Origin: JAEHDI01 sp035455185
GTDB lineage: Bacteria; Acidobacteriota; Terriglobia; Bryobacterales; Bryobacteraceae
Direction: 5' to 3'
Assembly: GCA_035455185.1 (NCBI GenBank)
Contig: DATIFQ010000461.1
Span: forward strand, 1-37,625
DNA: 37,625 bases
In this document: positions 1 to 9,264 of the stretch, piece by piece
How the letters are laid out: every line of letters begins with the position of its first letter
How positions within the stretch are numbered: position 1 is the stretch's first letter
Position numbers and translations under genes: made by a program
The notes under the pieces: model-generated
The model's input: only the letters and a program-made list of their open reading frames with translations
What the model was told of the DNA's origin: nothing
Databases searched by the model: none

Positions 1-1
1 G

Positions 2-805
2 ATCGGCTCCCTTGCCTTGGCCGCGGCTTTGTTCATTCTTCAGCGGCGCAGTGCGGAGTCTGCCGGCCTGTCCGGGAGGCTGAAGCGCCTGGAGCAGGAG
101 AACCTCGAACTCCGTGCGCGGAAAGCACAGTTCGAGCACCAAGTTCAGGAGCTCCAACAACAGCTCGGCGTGGAGTCGTCGTCCCTGGCCGAGCTTGCTT
201 CGCGCGGCGTCCAGCGAAGTCAGTTGCCCGCGGGCACGCTGGATGCCATCCGGATGATTGGCCAGCTCAAAGAGAGTCTCGCTTCAGCGAACGTAGCGGC
301 CGAGCAATTGCGCACTCGCGTGGCTGAACTCGAAGGAGAGTTGGAGCGCGTGAAGGACGAGAACCGCACGCTCGACACCCGCCAGTCCGAGCTGGCAGAG
401 AAGCTGCACGGCGCAAATTCCGTGGTGGAGGCAATGCAAGCCGAGCTGAAGGGCAAGAATGACAGGGTGGTGCCCTTGCAGATGGCCAACAAACAGCTCC
501 GGGAAGAGAACCAGACGGCGAACGAAAAGATCTCCCGGGTTACTCAATCGGTCAGCCAGCTTGAGGATATCAACCGGCGGCGCGACGCCTTCCTGACCAG
601 CATCCTGCGGCGGTATCGTGACGTGACCGATCAGTACCGCGCTCTTGCAGCCCGCCTGGAGAACCCAGGCGAAGGCTCCGCTCCCACCGGTACGGAACTA
701 TCCCGGATCCAGAGTACGATCTCCATGGCCGAAGACGATCTGCGGCAATTGAACGGCTTGAACGTACAGGCCGACCGCCTACTGCGGCAGATCCGCGGCC
801 GGTAA
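2..805 (+). CDS. Membrane-anchored coiled-coil protein, 5' end cut by the window
   Basis: The reading frame is open from the first bases, so the true start lies upstream and 267 residues are visible. The first visible residues are hydrophobic (IGSLALAAALFIL followed by QRR), which looks like the end of a membrane-spanning segment. Most of the rest is a long, charged, Leu/Glu/Gln-rich heptad pattern, which suggests a dimeric coiled coil. No catalytic motif is visible. The gene converges on the pilin gene, with only 24 bases between the stops. I do not recognise a specific family. A role in envelope or division scaffolding is possible but not shown. A TTG codon at 17 could serve as a start, but it would cut the hydrophobic segment, so I treat the gene as truncated. 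Confidence 0.75.
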   Translation: MGSLALAAALFILQRRSAESAGLSGRLKRLEQENLELRARKAQFEHQVQELQQQLGVESSSLAELASRGVQRSQLPAGTLDAIRMIGQLKESLASANVAAEQLRTRVAELEGELERVKDENRTLDTRQSELAEKLHGANSVVEAMQAELKGKNDRVVPLQMANKQLREENQTANEKISRVTQSVSQLEDINRRRDAFLTSILRRYRDVTDQYRALAARLENPGEGSAPTGTELSRIQSTISMAEDDLRQLNGLNVQADRLLRQIRGR

Positions 806-829
806 GAACCAGCGGCCGAACTGACCGCC

Positions 830-1294
830 TTACTTCACTTGTGGGCTGTTGGCTGACGCGGGTTCTTGTCCCCAGTTCTCGCGGATCACCATCGTCTGAT
901 CGGAGAAGAAGGTCCGGCGGCCAGTGTTCCCGAACGCCTCGGGCACGGCAGTGACCTTGTACCCGGTGGGCGTACCCTCCAACGTAAACTTGTAGCCGCC
1001 CTTGACGCCCTTCGCCAGGTCGTCGGGAATGAGGTTTGCCCCCGCCGGTCCCTCCGAACCGCTAGTCGGCGCGCCGAGCTCGGAGAGCACCGTCGCATAC
1101 TTTCCGAATTGCGATGAATACTGGGCTTGCGCCGTGTGGATGGTGGCGATGTGACGCATCGCCGCTGTCTCCTTGGCGTTCATCAGGATCTGGCTGAATT
1201 TGGGCGCCGCCGCGCTGATCAGAATCACAATGATCGCGATCACGATCAGCAACTCGATCAGCGTGAAACCTCGGCGGCTCTTCCTGCAGTTCAT
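830..1294 (-). CDS. Type IV pilin / type II secretion pseudopilin-like protein
   Basis: The 154-residue protein starts with a short basic leader and the class III signal motif RRGFTLIELL. Cleavage by prepilin peptidase would fall between Gly9 and Phe10, and Glu14 is the conserved Glu5 of mature pilins. A hydrophobic helix (VIAIIVILISAAA) and a globular C-terminal part ending near residue 150 follow, as in GspG/PilA-like proteins. I chose the ATG at 1294 because AGGAGGAG lies 6-7 bases upstream, and because the open frame further upstream puts an implausible 40 residues before the leader. A promoter candidate is listed at 1385-1414. No pilus assembly gene is adjacent. The closest possible partner in the window is the secretin-like gene near 11 kb. 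Whether it is a pilin or a pseudopilin cannot be decided. Confidence 0.88.
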   Translation of the reverse strand: MNCRKSRRGFTLIELLIVIAIIVILISAAAPKFSQILMNAKETAAMRHIATIHTAQAQYSSQFGKYATVLSELGAPTSGSEGPAGANLIPDDLAKGVKGGYKFTLEGTPTGYKVTAVPEAFGNTGRRTFFSDQTMVIRENWGQEPASANSPQVK

Positions 1295-1384
1295 GGCGCC
1301 TCTCCTCCTGCTCGTTGCCGGGCTGCGACTCGGCGCGCTAGCCGTGACCGCAGGACGGCGGAGTCCATCGGCACTCCTGGGCCC

Positions 1385-1410
1385 ATAATAGCGTTGACGC
1401 TCTGTCCCCC

Positions 1411-1414
<4 letters not shown>
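1385..1414 (-). promoter_or_regulatory. Candidate promoter of the pilin gene
   Basis: On the minus strand, TTGAGG (1414-1409) is followed by an 18-base spacer and TATTAT (1390-1385). That is 4/6 and 5/6 to the sigma-70 consensus. It would start transcription near 1378 and leave a leader of about 84 bases before the pilin ATG. The -35 box overlaps the end of pyrG, which lies upstream on the same strand. Read by eye only. Confidence 0.4.
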
Positions 1415-3057
<1,643 letters not shown>

Positions 3058-3070
3058 CGCTGTCGTACGC

Positions 3071-3826
3071 TTAACTCATCGCAAGTTTTGCCTCGACTAC
3101 TTTCGAGACGCGTTCCAGGTCCTCGGGCGTATCCACGCCGAGTGAATCGTATTCTGTCTCCACCACCAGAATGCGGTATCCGTTCTCAAGTGCGCGCAAC
3201 TGCTCCAGACGCTCGGCCTGCTCCAGCGGACCCGGAGGCATCAGCGAGTAACCGAGCAGGAAATCGCGCCGGTAGACGTAGAGTCCCACGTGTTTGTAGT
3301 GTGGCGTCTGTTCACCCCGCACGTACGGGAGGACTGACCGTGAGAAATAGATCGCGTGGCCGGAGAGATCCGTAACTACCTTGACCACGTTGGGGTTGGA
3401 AAGTTCAGAGGGGTCCTCGATGCGCTTCTTGAGCGTGCTCATCGGTGTACCTAGCGCACCCGCCAACCCGTGGACAGCCGCGTCGATCGCCGTCGGGTCG
3501 ATCAGCGGCTCATCACCTTGAATGTTTACCACAAAGCCGGCGTCTTCCGACGCCGCCACTTCGGCGGAGCGGTCCGTGCCCGACGCATGATTCGTCCGTG
3601 TCATCCGGACCTCCGCCCCGAACCTCTTCGCCGCCGCGGCGATTCTTTCGTCGTCGGTGGCGATGATGATTTTCGAGAAGCTGCCGGCCTGCGACGCCCG
3701 CTCCCAGACGTGCTGGATCATGGGCTTTCCGGCGATGGCGGCGAGAGCTTTTCCGGGGAATCTCGAAGAGGCAAAACGCGCTGGAATGACGCCCAGAACC
3801 TTGTGCGGCACAGACGATGATACCAT
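3071..3826 (-). CDS. kdsB: 3-deoxy-manno-octulosonate cytidylyltransferase
   Basis: The 251-residue protein activates Kdo with CTP to CMP-Kdo for lipopolysaccharide inner-core synthesis in the cytosol. Evidence is the N-terminal nucleotidyltransferase signature (IPARFASSRFPGKAL, GKPMIQHVWERA), NIQGDEPLI, and the KdsB-type middle part (NVVKVV, HVGLYVYRRDFL, LEQLRALENG). Its length equals the family norm. It is the first gene of the kdsB-pyrG pair and diverges from the VWA gene at 3952. The start used is the ATG at 3826. A GTG five codons later is possible, because no clear ribosome-binding site decides. Its presence implies a Gram-negative, Kdo-containing outer membrane. Confidence 0.96.
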   Translation of the reverse strand: MVSSSVPHKVLGVIPARFASSRFPGKALAAIAGKPMIQHVWERASQAGSFSKIIIATDDERIAAAAKRFGAEVRMTRTNHASGTDRSAEVAASEDAGFVVNIQGDEPLIDPTAIDAAVHGLAGALGTPMSTLKKRIEDPSELSNPNVVKVVTDLSGHAIYFSRSVLPYVRGEQTPHYKHVGLYVYRRDFLLGYSLMPPGPLEQAERLEQLRALENGYRILVVETEYDSLGVDTPEDLERVSKVVEAKLAMS

Positions 3827-3909
3827 GAACGCCGGGAGGGTGTGGCCGCCCTCCGCGGGGTCGAATCAGGTTAATTCTCAGGCCGATTCCGGAGAGCGAG
3901 CAACTCGCA

Positions 3910-3918
3910 TGTTATACT
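3910..3918 (+). promoter_or_regulatory. Extended -10 promoter for the VWA gene pair
   Basis: TGTTATACT is a textbook extended -10 (TGn plus TATACT, 5/6). It would start transcription near 3925, about 27 bases before the ATG at 3952. No clear -35 box is present, as is usual for extended -10 promoters. Confidence 0.5.
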
Positions 3919-3951
3919 GATGGTAGCCGCGCCACACACTGGAGAGCCGTC

Positions 3952-4965
3952 ATGGTCATGAGGGCGCTCAACAGACTGATCATCCCCATTTTGGGACTGG
4001 CTTTGCTGCCGGAGGGCAATGGCGGCGCTCAGGTCGTGCCCACGCCGCAAGGGCCCGAGCCGCGGGTTTCCATCGAGCCACGAGTGAAGACACGGGAAGC
4101 AGCGGAGGCTTCCGGCCCGCGCAGCAACCTCCGGGTCGACAGCACGCTGGTGCTGATCCCGGTCACTGTCACCGACCCGCTGAACCGTTTTGTGACCGGC
4201 CTGGACCGGGAACATTTCAAACTGGAGGAGGATAAGGTCGCGCAGGACATCAGCCACTTCGCGAGCGAGGACGCCGCCCTCTCGGTGGGTCTAGTCTTCG
4301 ATACCAGCGGCAGCATGGGGAGCAAGCTCCAGAAATCCAGGCAGGCGGCGGCGCAATTCTTCAAAACCTCGAATCCGGACGACGAGTTCTTTCTGGTGCA
4401 GTTCAATGACCGCCCCGACCTCAGTATGCCCTTCACCACCAACACTGAGGATATCCAGACGCGCATGACCTTCACTCAGTCCAAGGGAAGGACCGCGTTG
4501 CTCGACGCCGTCTACCTCGCGCTGCACGAGATGAAGAAGGCCCGGAACCCGCGCAAGGCCCTGCTCATTCTTTCCGATGGCGGCGACAACAGCAGCCGCT
4601 ATACCGAAAGCGAGATCAAGAACCTCGTGCGCGAGGCCGACGTGCAGATCTACGCGATCGGAATCTTCGAACCGATGGCCGGCCGCGGACGGACGGCCGA
4701 AGAGATGGCGGGCCCCGGTCTACTCAGCGAGATCGCCGAGCAGACTGGCGGGCGTCACTATCCGGTGGATAATATTAACGACTTGCCTGATATCGCCGCA
4801 AAGATTGGGATCGAACTCCGAAACCAATACGTACTCGGTTATACGCCGACCAACAAGGAACGAGACGGAAAGTACCGCCGCGTGAAGGTGAAACTGGTTC
4901 AGCCGCGCGGGCTGCCGCCGCTTCGTGCTTTCTGGCGGCTGGGATATTATGCCCCGTCTCAATAG
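3952..4965 (+). CDS. Secreted von Willebrand factor A-domain protein (acidobacterial type)
   Basis: The protein has 337 residues. An N-terminal hydrophobic segment (LNRLIIPILGLALL) looks like a signal peptide. A VLIPVTVTDPLNRFVTGLD strand region precedes a VWA fold with the MIDAS metal site DTSGSMGS and the later Asp of LSDGGDNSS. The end of the domain carries RNQYVLGYTPTN and a final LGYYAP motif, which are typical of the VWFA-related domain expanded in acidobacteria. The likely role is metal-dependent protein binding outside the cytoplasm. The partner is unknown. GGAGAG six bases before the ATG supports the start. The next gene overlaps its end by 17 bases and is a paralogue, so the pair arose by tandem duplication and is co-transcribed. 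Confidence 0.9.
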   Translation: MVMRALNRLIIPILGLALLPEGNGGAQVVPTPQGPEPRVSIEPRVKTREAAEASGPRSNLRVDSTLVLIPVTVTDPLNRFVTGLDREHFKLEEDKVAQDISHFASEDAALSVGLVFDTSGSMGSKLQKSRQAAAQFFKTSNPDDEFFLVQFNDRPDLSMPFTTNTEDIQTRMTFTQSKGRTALLDAVYLALHEMKKARNPRKALLILSDGGDNSSRYTESEIKNLVREADVQIYAIGIFEPMAGRGRTAEEMAGPGLLSEIAEQTGGRHYPVDNINDLPDIAAKIGIELRNQYVLGYTPTNKERDGKYRRVKVKLVQPRGLPPLRAFWRLGYYAPSQ

Positions 4966-5896
4966 ATTCTTCTGCACCCTGACTTTTTGGGTGCTTTTGC
5001 TTCCAATCGTTTTGCCGGCGCAGGAGGACCCCGTCTTTCGCGCCGACACCCGTCTCGTCGTGCTCCACGCGAGCGTCGTCGACCGGAAAGGCCGCCTGGT
5101 CACCAACTTACCGCAGGGTGCGTTCAAGGTCTTCGAGAACGGCGTCGAGCAGCAGATTCGAGTATTCCGCCGCGAGGACGTGCCCGTGTCGATGGGCCTC
5201 ATCGTAGACAACAGCGGCAGCATGCGCGACAAGCGGCAAAAGGTCGAGGCGGCCGCTCTTCAGCTCGTAAAGGCTTCCAACCGGCAGGATCAGGTGTTCA
5301 TCGTCAATTTCAACGACGAAGCTTTCCTCGACACGCCGTTCACAAATGACATCAAGAAGCTCGAAGAGGGTCTTGCGCGCATCGATTCGCGAGGCGGCAC
5401 CGCCATGCGCGACGCCATCAGCATGTCGATCGACTACGTTAAGGAAGCGGCGAAGAAAGACAAGAAGATCCTGCTAGTGGTCACCGACGGCAACGACAAT
5501 ACGAGCAGCATCACGCTCGAGAAGCTTGTGCAAAAGGCGCAACAAAGCGAGGTGCTGATTTACACGATCGGCCTTCTGGACGAGGAGGAGCGCCGCGAGG
5601 CAAAGCGTGCCAAGCGCGCGATGGACGCTCTGACGGTGGCCTCGGGCGGCCTGCCGTACTATCCCAAGGAACTCGCCGAGGTGGAGCAGATCGCTCTCCA
5701 AGTCGCCCACGAGATCCGTAACCAGTACATTCTCGCGTACACGCCGACAAACGAAGCGCTCGACGGCAGCTTCCGTCAGATCCGAGTCACGGTGGACGGT
5801 CCGGGGCGCCCGGTAGTCCGCACCCGCACCGGTTACTATGCCACTCCGGCAGCAGCCGGCCGGACCGCTGCCGCCCGCCCCGGAATGGCACAGTGA
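4949..5896 (+). CDS. Second secreted VWA-domain protein, paralogue of the preceding gene
   Basis: The 315-residue product starts with a signal peptide (LNRFFCTLTFWVLLLPIVLPA). A RLVVLHASVVDRKGRLVTNL segment follows, then a VWA domain with the MIDAS motif DNSGSMRD and the later VTDGNDNTS. The C-terminal part has IRNQYILAYTPTN and TGYYAT, matching the upstream paralogue motif for motif. I chose the ATG at 4949 because the signal peptide follows directly. A GTG at 4925 would only add eight residues inside the previous gene. The 17-base overlap suggests translational coupling. The function is probably extracellular or periplasmic protein binding, and the substrate is unknown. Confidence 0.9.
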   Translation: MPRLNRFFCTLTFWVLLLPIVLPAQEDPVFRADTRLVVLHASVVDRKGRLVTNLPQGAFKVFENGVEQQIRVFRREDVPVSMGLIVDNSGSMRDKRQKVEAAALQLVKASNRQDQVFIVNFNDEAFLDTPFTNDIKKLEEGLARIDSRGGTAMRDAISMSIDYVKEAAKKDKKILLVVTDGNDNTSSITLEKLVQKAQQSEVLIYTIGLLDEEERREAKRAKRAMDALTVASGGLPYYPKELAEVEQIALQVAHEIRNQYILAYTPTNEALDGSFRQIRVTVDGPGRPVVRTRTGYYATPAAAGRTAAARPGMAQ

Positions 5897-5897
5897 G

Positions 5898-5919
5898 GGT
5901 CGCGGCGGAGACCGCGATC
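5898..5919 (+). terminator. Intergenic hairpin between VWA2 and the EEP gene
   Basis: GGTCGCGG (5898-5905) pairs with CCGCGATC (5912-5919) with one G-U pair and a 6-base loop. It lies between the VWA2 stop and the ribosome-binding site of the next gene. No U-tract follows, so it may be an mRNA-stabilising or partial-termination hairpin rather than a strong terminator. Confidence 0.35.
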
Positions 5920-5935
5920 GAAACAGGAGCAGGTC

Positions 5936-6700
5936 ATGCAGCCGCGGCAGGGCCCGCTGATCACCGTTCTTAGCTACAACATCCACATCGGCGTTGGCAC
6001 CGACGAGAAATCGGCGCTCCAGCGCACTGCGGCAGTCATTCGTTCAGTTTCTCCCGACCTCGTTTCATTGCAGGAAGTCGATCGCATGGCCCGGCGGACC
6101 GGAGGCGTTGATCAGGCGGCCGAACTGGCGAAGATGACAGGCCTTCGCATGGCGTTCGGCAAGGCCCTTGACCAGCCTGGGATCGACGCGACGGGCGGTG
6201 AGTACGGTGTGGCAATTCTCACCCGGCTGCCAATCCGGTGGTTTCGAACCCGTGCGTTGCCGTTTACCCGCGGCTATGAGACCCGGATCGTTCTTGAAGC
6301 GGAACTGGAGTGGAGCAAGAGCACGGGTGAGCCAATTCCTCTGCGTTTCTACGCAACCCACTTCGACAACGCCAGTGCGGACGACCGGCTTGCATCCGCC
6401 AAGATGCTGGTCGAACTGGCGGGCGTCAATCCGGTTATTCCGTGCATCCTGGCGGGTGATCTCAATGCAGCGCCGGACAGCGATCCGCTCAAGACGCTCG
6501 CATCGTCGTGGGGAATCGCCGGCGCGGGCCGCGAACTGCCCACTTTCCCCGCCACGTGCCCGAGCCGGCAGATTGACTACGTCCTGTTCCGCCCGAATGA
6601 ACGTTGGAAGGTCATCGACACGCGCGTTGTGGACGAACCCGTGGCTTCCGACCATCGACCGATCCTGGCGGTGCTGGAATTGCTGCCGGGGCGTCGCTAA
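5936..6700 (+). CDS. Endonuclease/exonuclease/phosphatase (EEP) family protein
   Basis: The 254-residue protein carries the EEP fold landmarks in order: VLSYNIHIG, VSLQEVDRM with the metal-binding Glu, FYATHFDN, ILAGDLNAAPDSDPL with the catalytic Asp/Asn, IDYVLF, and SDHRPILAVLEL with the terminal catalytic Asp-His. Members hydrolyse phosphodiester bonds in nucleic acids, phosphoinositides or sphingomyelin. The short form without extra domains does not tell which. No signal peptide is visible, so a cytosolic role is likely. An AGGAG about 7 bases before the ATG supports the start. It lies 39 bases after the second VWA gene on the same strand and may share its transcript. Confidence 0.9.
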   Translation: MQPRQGPLITVLSYNIHIGVGTDEKSALQRTAAVIRSVSPDLVSLQEVDRMARRTGGVDQAAELAKMTGLRMAFGKALDQPGIDATGGEYGVAILTRLPIRWFRTRALPFTRGYETRIVLEAELEWSKSTGEPIPLRFYATHFDNASADDRLASAKMLVELAGVNPVIPCILAGDLNAAPDSDPLKTLASSWGIAGAGRELPTFPATCPSRQIDYVLFRPNERWKVIDTRVVDEPVASDHRPILAVLELLPGRR

Positions 6701-6721
6701 CGGCGAGCGCGAAGCTCCACT

Positions 6722-6750
6722 TTCATCCGGTGTATCAATTCGAGTACACT
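6722..6750 (+). promoter_or_regulatory. Weak candidate promoter for the aminotransferase operon
   Basis: TTCATC (6722-6727), a 17-base spacer and TACACT (6745-6750) match the consensus at 3/6 and 4/6. The predicted transcript would begin near 6757, just before the first leader hairpin. The position is persuasive but the boxes are weak. Confidence 0.3.
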
Positions 6751-6756
6751 GGTTTG

Positions 6757-6962
6757 TCTGAGGCTGCGGCGGCCCTCATACCCTTGAGCGTCTTTGCAGG
6801 ACGGGAGCAGCCTCGTCCCTCGGCCTCGTGCGGCATACCGGGGCCCGAGCAACCCCGACCACCACTCCGGTGAAGTGGATAACCTTTCCACTCGGAAGGC
6901 CCCGGGAAAGATGTAATCCTCATGGAATACTGCCAGTGACAGCAAAGGAGAGCGCAATCCAG
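6757..6962 (+). ncRNA. Structured 5' leader with two alternative folds, possible cis-regulatory RNA
   Basis: This gap of about 206 bases has unusual secondary-structure potential. Hairpin 1 is TGAGG/CCTCA (6759-6763 with 6774-6778). Hairpin 2 is a 7-bp stem with one G-U pair (6799-6805 with 6812-6818). CCGGGGCC (6838-6845) pairs perfectly with GGCCCCGG (6898-6905), closing a loop that contains AGTGGA/TCCACT (6874-6879 with 6887-6892). A competing fold uses CGGGG/CCCCG (6839-6843 with 6853-6857) and CCACT/AGTGG (6862-6866 with 6874-6878). The same bases cannot be in both folds, as in many switches. AAGGAG (6945-6950) and the ATG at 6963 follow. I do not recognise a known riboswitch class. High GC makes chance pairing common, so confidence is moderate at best. 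Confidence 0.35.
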
Positions 6963-8105
6963 ATGAGCACGATAAGTACGATGACTGTGCCATTTTACGG
7001 CCACGTCCGTCAGTATCAGAACATCAAGACGGAGATCGACGCCAACGTAAACGAAGTCCTCATGAGCGGCCAGTACGTGATGGGCCCGATGCTTAAGCGG
7101 TTCGAGAAGGAGTTCGCCGCGTTTCACAACACCAAGTACGCCGTCGGCGTCGGCAACGGCACGGACGCCATCTGGCTGGTGCTGATGGCCCTCGGCATCG
7201 GTCCCGGTGACGAGTGCATCACTACGGCCAACACCTTCTTCGCCACCGCCGAAGCGATCTGGATCGCCGGCGCCACGGCCGTCTTCGTAGACTCCGACCC
7301 GTTGACAAACTGTATCGATCCCTCCAAGATCGAGGCGGCCATCACACCGAAGACGAAGTGCATCGTCCCGGTTCACCTGTACGGCCAGTGCGCCGACATG
7401 AAGGCCATCCGCAAGATCGCCGACAAGCATAACCTTCACGTCGTCGAGGACAACGCCCAGGCCATTTGCGCCCGCGGCAACGGATTCCAGATCGGCGAGT
7501 TGAGCGATGCCGCCTGCACCAGCTTCATCATCCAAAAGAACCTCGGCACCTTCGGCGACGGTGGAGCGGTCGTCACCAACAACGAAAAGATCGACCAGGG
7601 CGTCCGCCGGCTCCGCAACCACGGTTCGCTCAAGCGGTCCGTCCACAGCTACGGATTCAACAGCCGGCTGGACGACATTCACGCCGCCGTACTCAGCGCC
7701 AAGCTGAAGCACATCAAGGAGTGGAGCGAACTGCGCCGCAAGTGGGCCGCGCGCTACACCGCCGGCCTGGCAGGCGGCAAGAGCTTCACCTTGCCCACCG
7801 AAACGCCGGGCAACTATCACGTCTACCACCTCTACGTCATCGAGACGAAGAAGGCCGCCGACCGCGACGTACTGCTCAAGTTCCTCGAGGACAACGGCAT
7901 CGACGCCAAGTGCCACTACCCCATCGCCATCCACCAGCAGGAAGGTTATCCGTGGGGCAAGGAAGCGCGCATCGCCGGCCCGATTCCGAACTCCGAGCGC
8001 AACGCCGCCTGCTGCATCTCACTGCCCATGTTCCCCGAACTCACGGCCGAGGAAGTGGACTATACGATTGCCAAGGTCCTGGAGTGGGACAAGGCGCAGG
8101 CCTGA
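6963..8105 (+). CDS. DegT/DnrJ/EryC1/StrS-family PLP-dependent sugar aminotransferase
   Basis: The 380-residue protein is a fold-type I PLP enzyme of the sugar aminotransferase family, which transfers an amino group from glutamate or glutamine to a keto-sugar. Visible signatures are NGTDAIWL, TANTFFATAEAI, PVHLYGQCADM, EDNAQA and QKNLGTFGDGGAV. Lys192 is the expected Schiff-base lysine. The C-terminal PLPMFPELT-like region is represented by CISLPMFPEL. I chose the ATG at 6963, where homology-like sequence begins and an AAGGAG lies 12 bases upstream (rather long). A GTG at 6828 would add 45 residues across the structured leader and is less likely. A Gfo/Idh/MocA dehydrogenase follows after 9 bases. 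That pairing suggests oxidation of a sugar hydroxyl and then transamination, as in NtdC/NtdA of the kanosamine pathway. The substrate is not determined. Confidence 0.92.
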   Translation: MSTISTMTVPFYGHVRQYQNIKTEIDANVNEVLMSGQYVMGPMLKRFEKEFAAFHNTKYAVGVGNGTDAIWLVLMALGIGPGDECITTANTFFATAEAIWIAGATAVFVDSDPLTNCIDPSKIEAAITPKTKCIVPVHLYGQCADMKAIRKIADKHNLHVVEDNAQAICARGNGFQIGELSDAACTSFIIQKNLGTFGDGGAVVTNNEKIDQGVRRLRNHGSLKRSVHSYGFNSRLDDIHAAVLSAKLKHIKEWSELRRKWAARYTAGLAGGKSFTLPTETPGNYHVYHLYVIETKKAADRDVLLKFLEDNGIDAKCHYPIAIHQQEGYPWGKEARIAGPIPNSERNAACCISLPMFPELTAEEVDYTIAKVLEWDKAQA

Positions 8106-8114
8106 GGGGCGCGA

Positions 8115-9182
8115 ATGAGCGACAAGTACAAGGTTGTCGTTGTGGGCATGGGTAAGCGCGGCATGCACCATACCCTCGCGTTTCAGGCTGACGGCCGCTT
8201 TGAGGTCGCCGGCGTCTGTGACGTGGACCAGTCGCGCCTCGACGCGGCTGCCGCGAAACTCGGCGCCCCGGTGAAGGGCCTCGACGCCGCACAGGTGGCC
8301 GCCGCCGTGAAGCCGGACGTGTTCTGCTTCTGCACTATGCCGACCGTCCGCTCCCAGCTCATCCGCATCGGCATCGAGAACGGCGCGAAGCTGATCGCAT
8401 TCGAGAAGCCGGTGGCGATGAACAGCATCGAGGGGCTGAAAGTGAAGACGCTGCTCGACGAGAGCGGCGTCAAGGCGGTCGTCAGCCACCAGCATCGTTA
8501 CGGCGTCCACTACCGCAAAGTCAAGGAAGTCATCGAGAGCGGAGCTCTAGGCCGCGTCCACACCGTATATGGCACGGCCACCGGCTGGCTGATGCACATG
8601 CTTTCGCACCTCATCGACTACATGAGCTGGTACAACGGCGAGGGCGCGGCCGAGTGGGTAATGGCGCAGGCCGCCGGACGCGGCAAGTTCGGCGACAACC
8701 ATCCGTCTCCGGACTACATTGGCGGCTTTGTTCAGTTTGCCAATGGCGTCCGCGGCATCGTCGAGTGCGGAGCTGGCGCCCCGGACGTGCCGGAAGTCGA
8801 CTACTGGTGGCGGAAGTGCCGCATCGGCGCTCAGGGACCGGATGGCTTTGCCGAAGTGCTTACCGGCGGAGGCTGGCGGGCGGTAACCAAGACTGGAACG
8901 TTTTCCGGCGAAGGGTCGATGAACTACGACCTCGACATGCCGCCGTACATCCGGCAGATGGCGGAATGGCTTGACGACGATGCAAAGGTTCATGAGTGCA
9001 ATTTCGCAAGCGCATGGAAGGGCTTCGAGATCATGATGGCCCTCTGTCGTTCGGCCGCTGAAGGTGGTCAGGTCGCGTTGCCGCTGGCCGAACCCGCCGA
9101 CGAATTGCAGATGCTGAAAGACCGGGTCGCCGACCGCAAGGTGCTGCTCTCCATGGCGGCCAACGCCAAAGAATACCTGTAG
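8115..9182 (+). CDS. Gfo/Idh/MocA-family NAD(P)-dependent sugar dehydrogenase
   Basis: The 355-residue protein has an N-terminal Rossmann fold (VVVVGMGKRG, then the acidic residue of VCDVDQSR). The family's FEKPVAMN motif (Glu97-Lys98-Pro99) follows, with a C-terminal alpha/beta substrate domain (VVSHQHRYGVHY, HMLSHLIDYM). Family members oxidise or reduce a hydroxyl of sugars, inositols or related polyols with NAD(P). There is no Tat or Sec signal, so it is cytosolic. GAGGGG five bases before the ATG overlaps the stop of the aminotransferase gene, indicating translational coupling. Together the two genes could make a ketosugar and aminate it. Which carbon is involved cannot be read from sequence. 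Transcription ends at the strong hairpin at 9198-9241. Confidence 0.92.
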   Translation: MSDKYKVVVVGMGKRGMHHTLAFQADGRFEVAGVCDVDQSRLDAAAAKLGAPVKGLDAAQVAAAVKPDVFCFCTMPTVRSQLIRIGIENGAKLIAFEKPVAMNSIEGLKVKTLLDESGVKAVVSHQHRYGVHYRKVKEVIESGALGRVHTVYGTATGWLMHMLSHLIDYMSWYNGEGAAEWVMAQAAGRGKFGDNHPSPDYIGGFVQFANGVRGIVECGAGAPDVPEVDYWWRKCRIGAQGPDGFAEVLTGGGWRAVTKTGTFSGEGSMNYDLDMPPYIRQMAEWLDDDAKVHECNFASAWKGFEIMMALCRSAAEGGQVALPLAEPADELQMLKDRVADRKVLLSMAANAKEYL

Positions 9183-9197
9183 ATACAGCGTCCCTCA

Positions 9198-9241
9198 AAT
9201 TCAGAACTCAGGAGTGATTTCGACATCCTGAGTTCTGAATT
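9198..9241. terminator. Perfect 16-bp inverted repeat, bidirectional terminator
   Basis: AATTCAGAACTCAGGA (9198-9213) and its exact reverse complement (9226-9241) flank a 12-base loop. The structure sits between the convergent dehydrogenase and SIS genes. A short T-rich stretch (TTCTTT) follows on the plus strand, and AATTTGAGG on the minus strand. The arms are much richer in A/T than the surrounding DNA, so this may be a dispersed repeat unit rather than a locally evolved terminator. Confidence 0.75.
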
Positions 9242-9264
9242 CTTTCGGCCCGCGTTCTGCCGCC

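Noticed and set aside
6828..6962. 45-residue N-terminal extension of the aminotransferase from a GTG
   Set aside because: Crosses the structured leader, has no family-like sequence, and ends at the normal family start at 6963.
6735..7934. 399-residue minus-strand open frame opposite the aminotransferase
   Set aside because: Val/Asp/Gly-rich shadow of the PLP enzyme, with no family signature.
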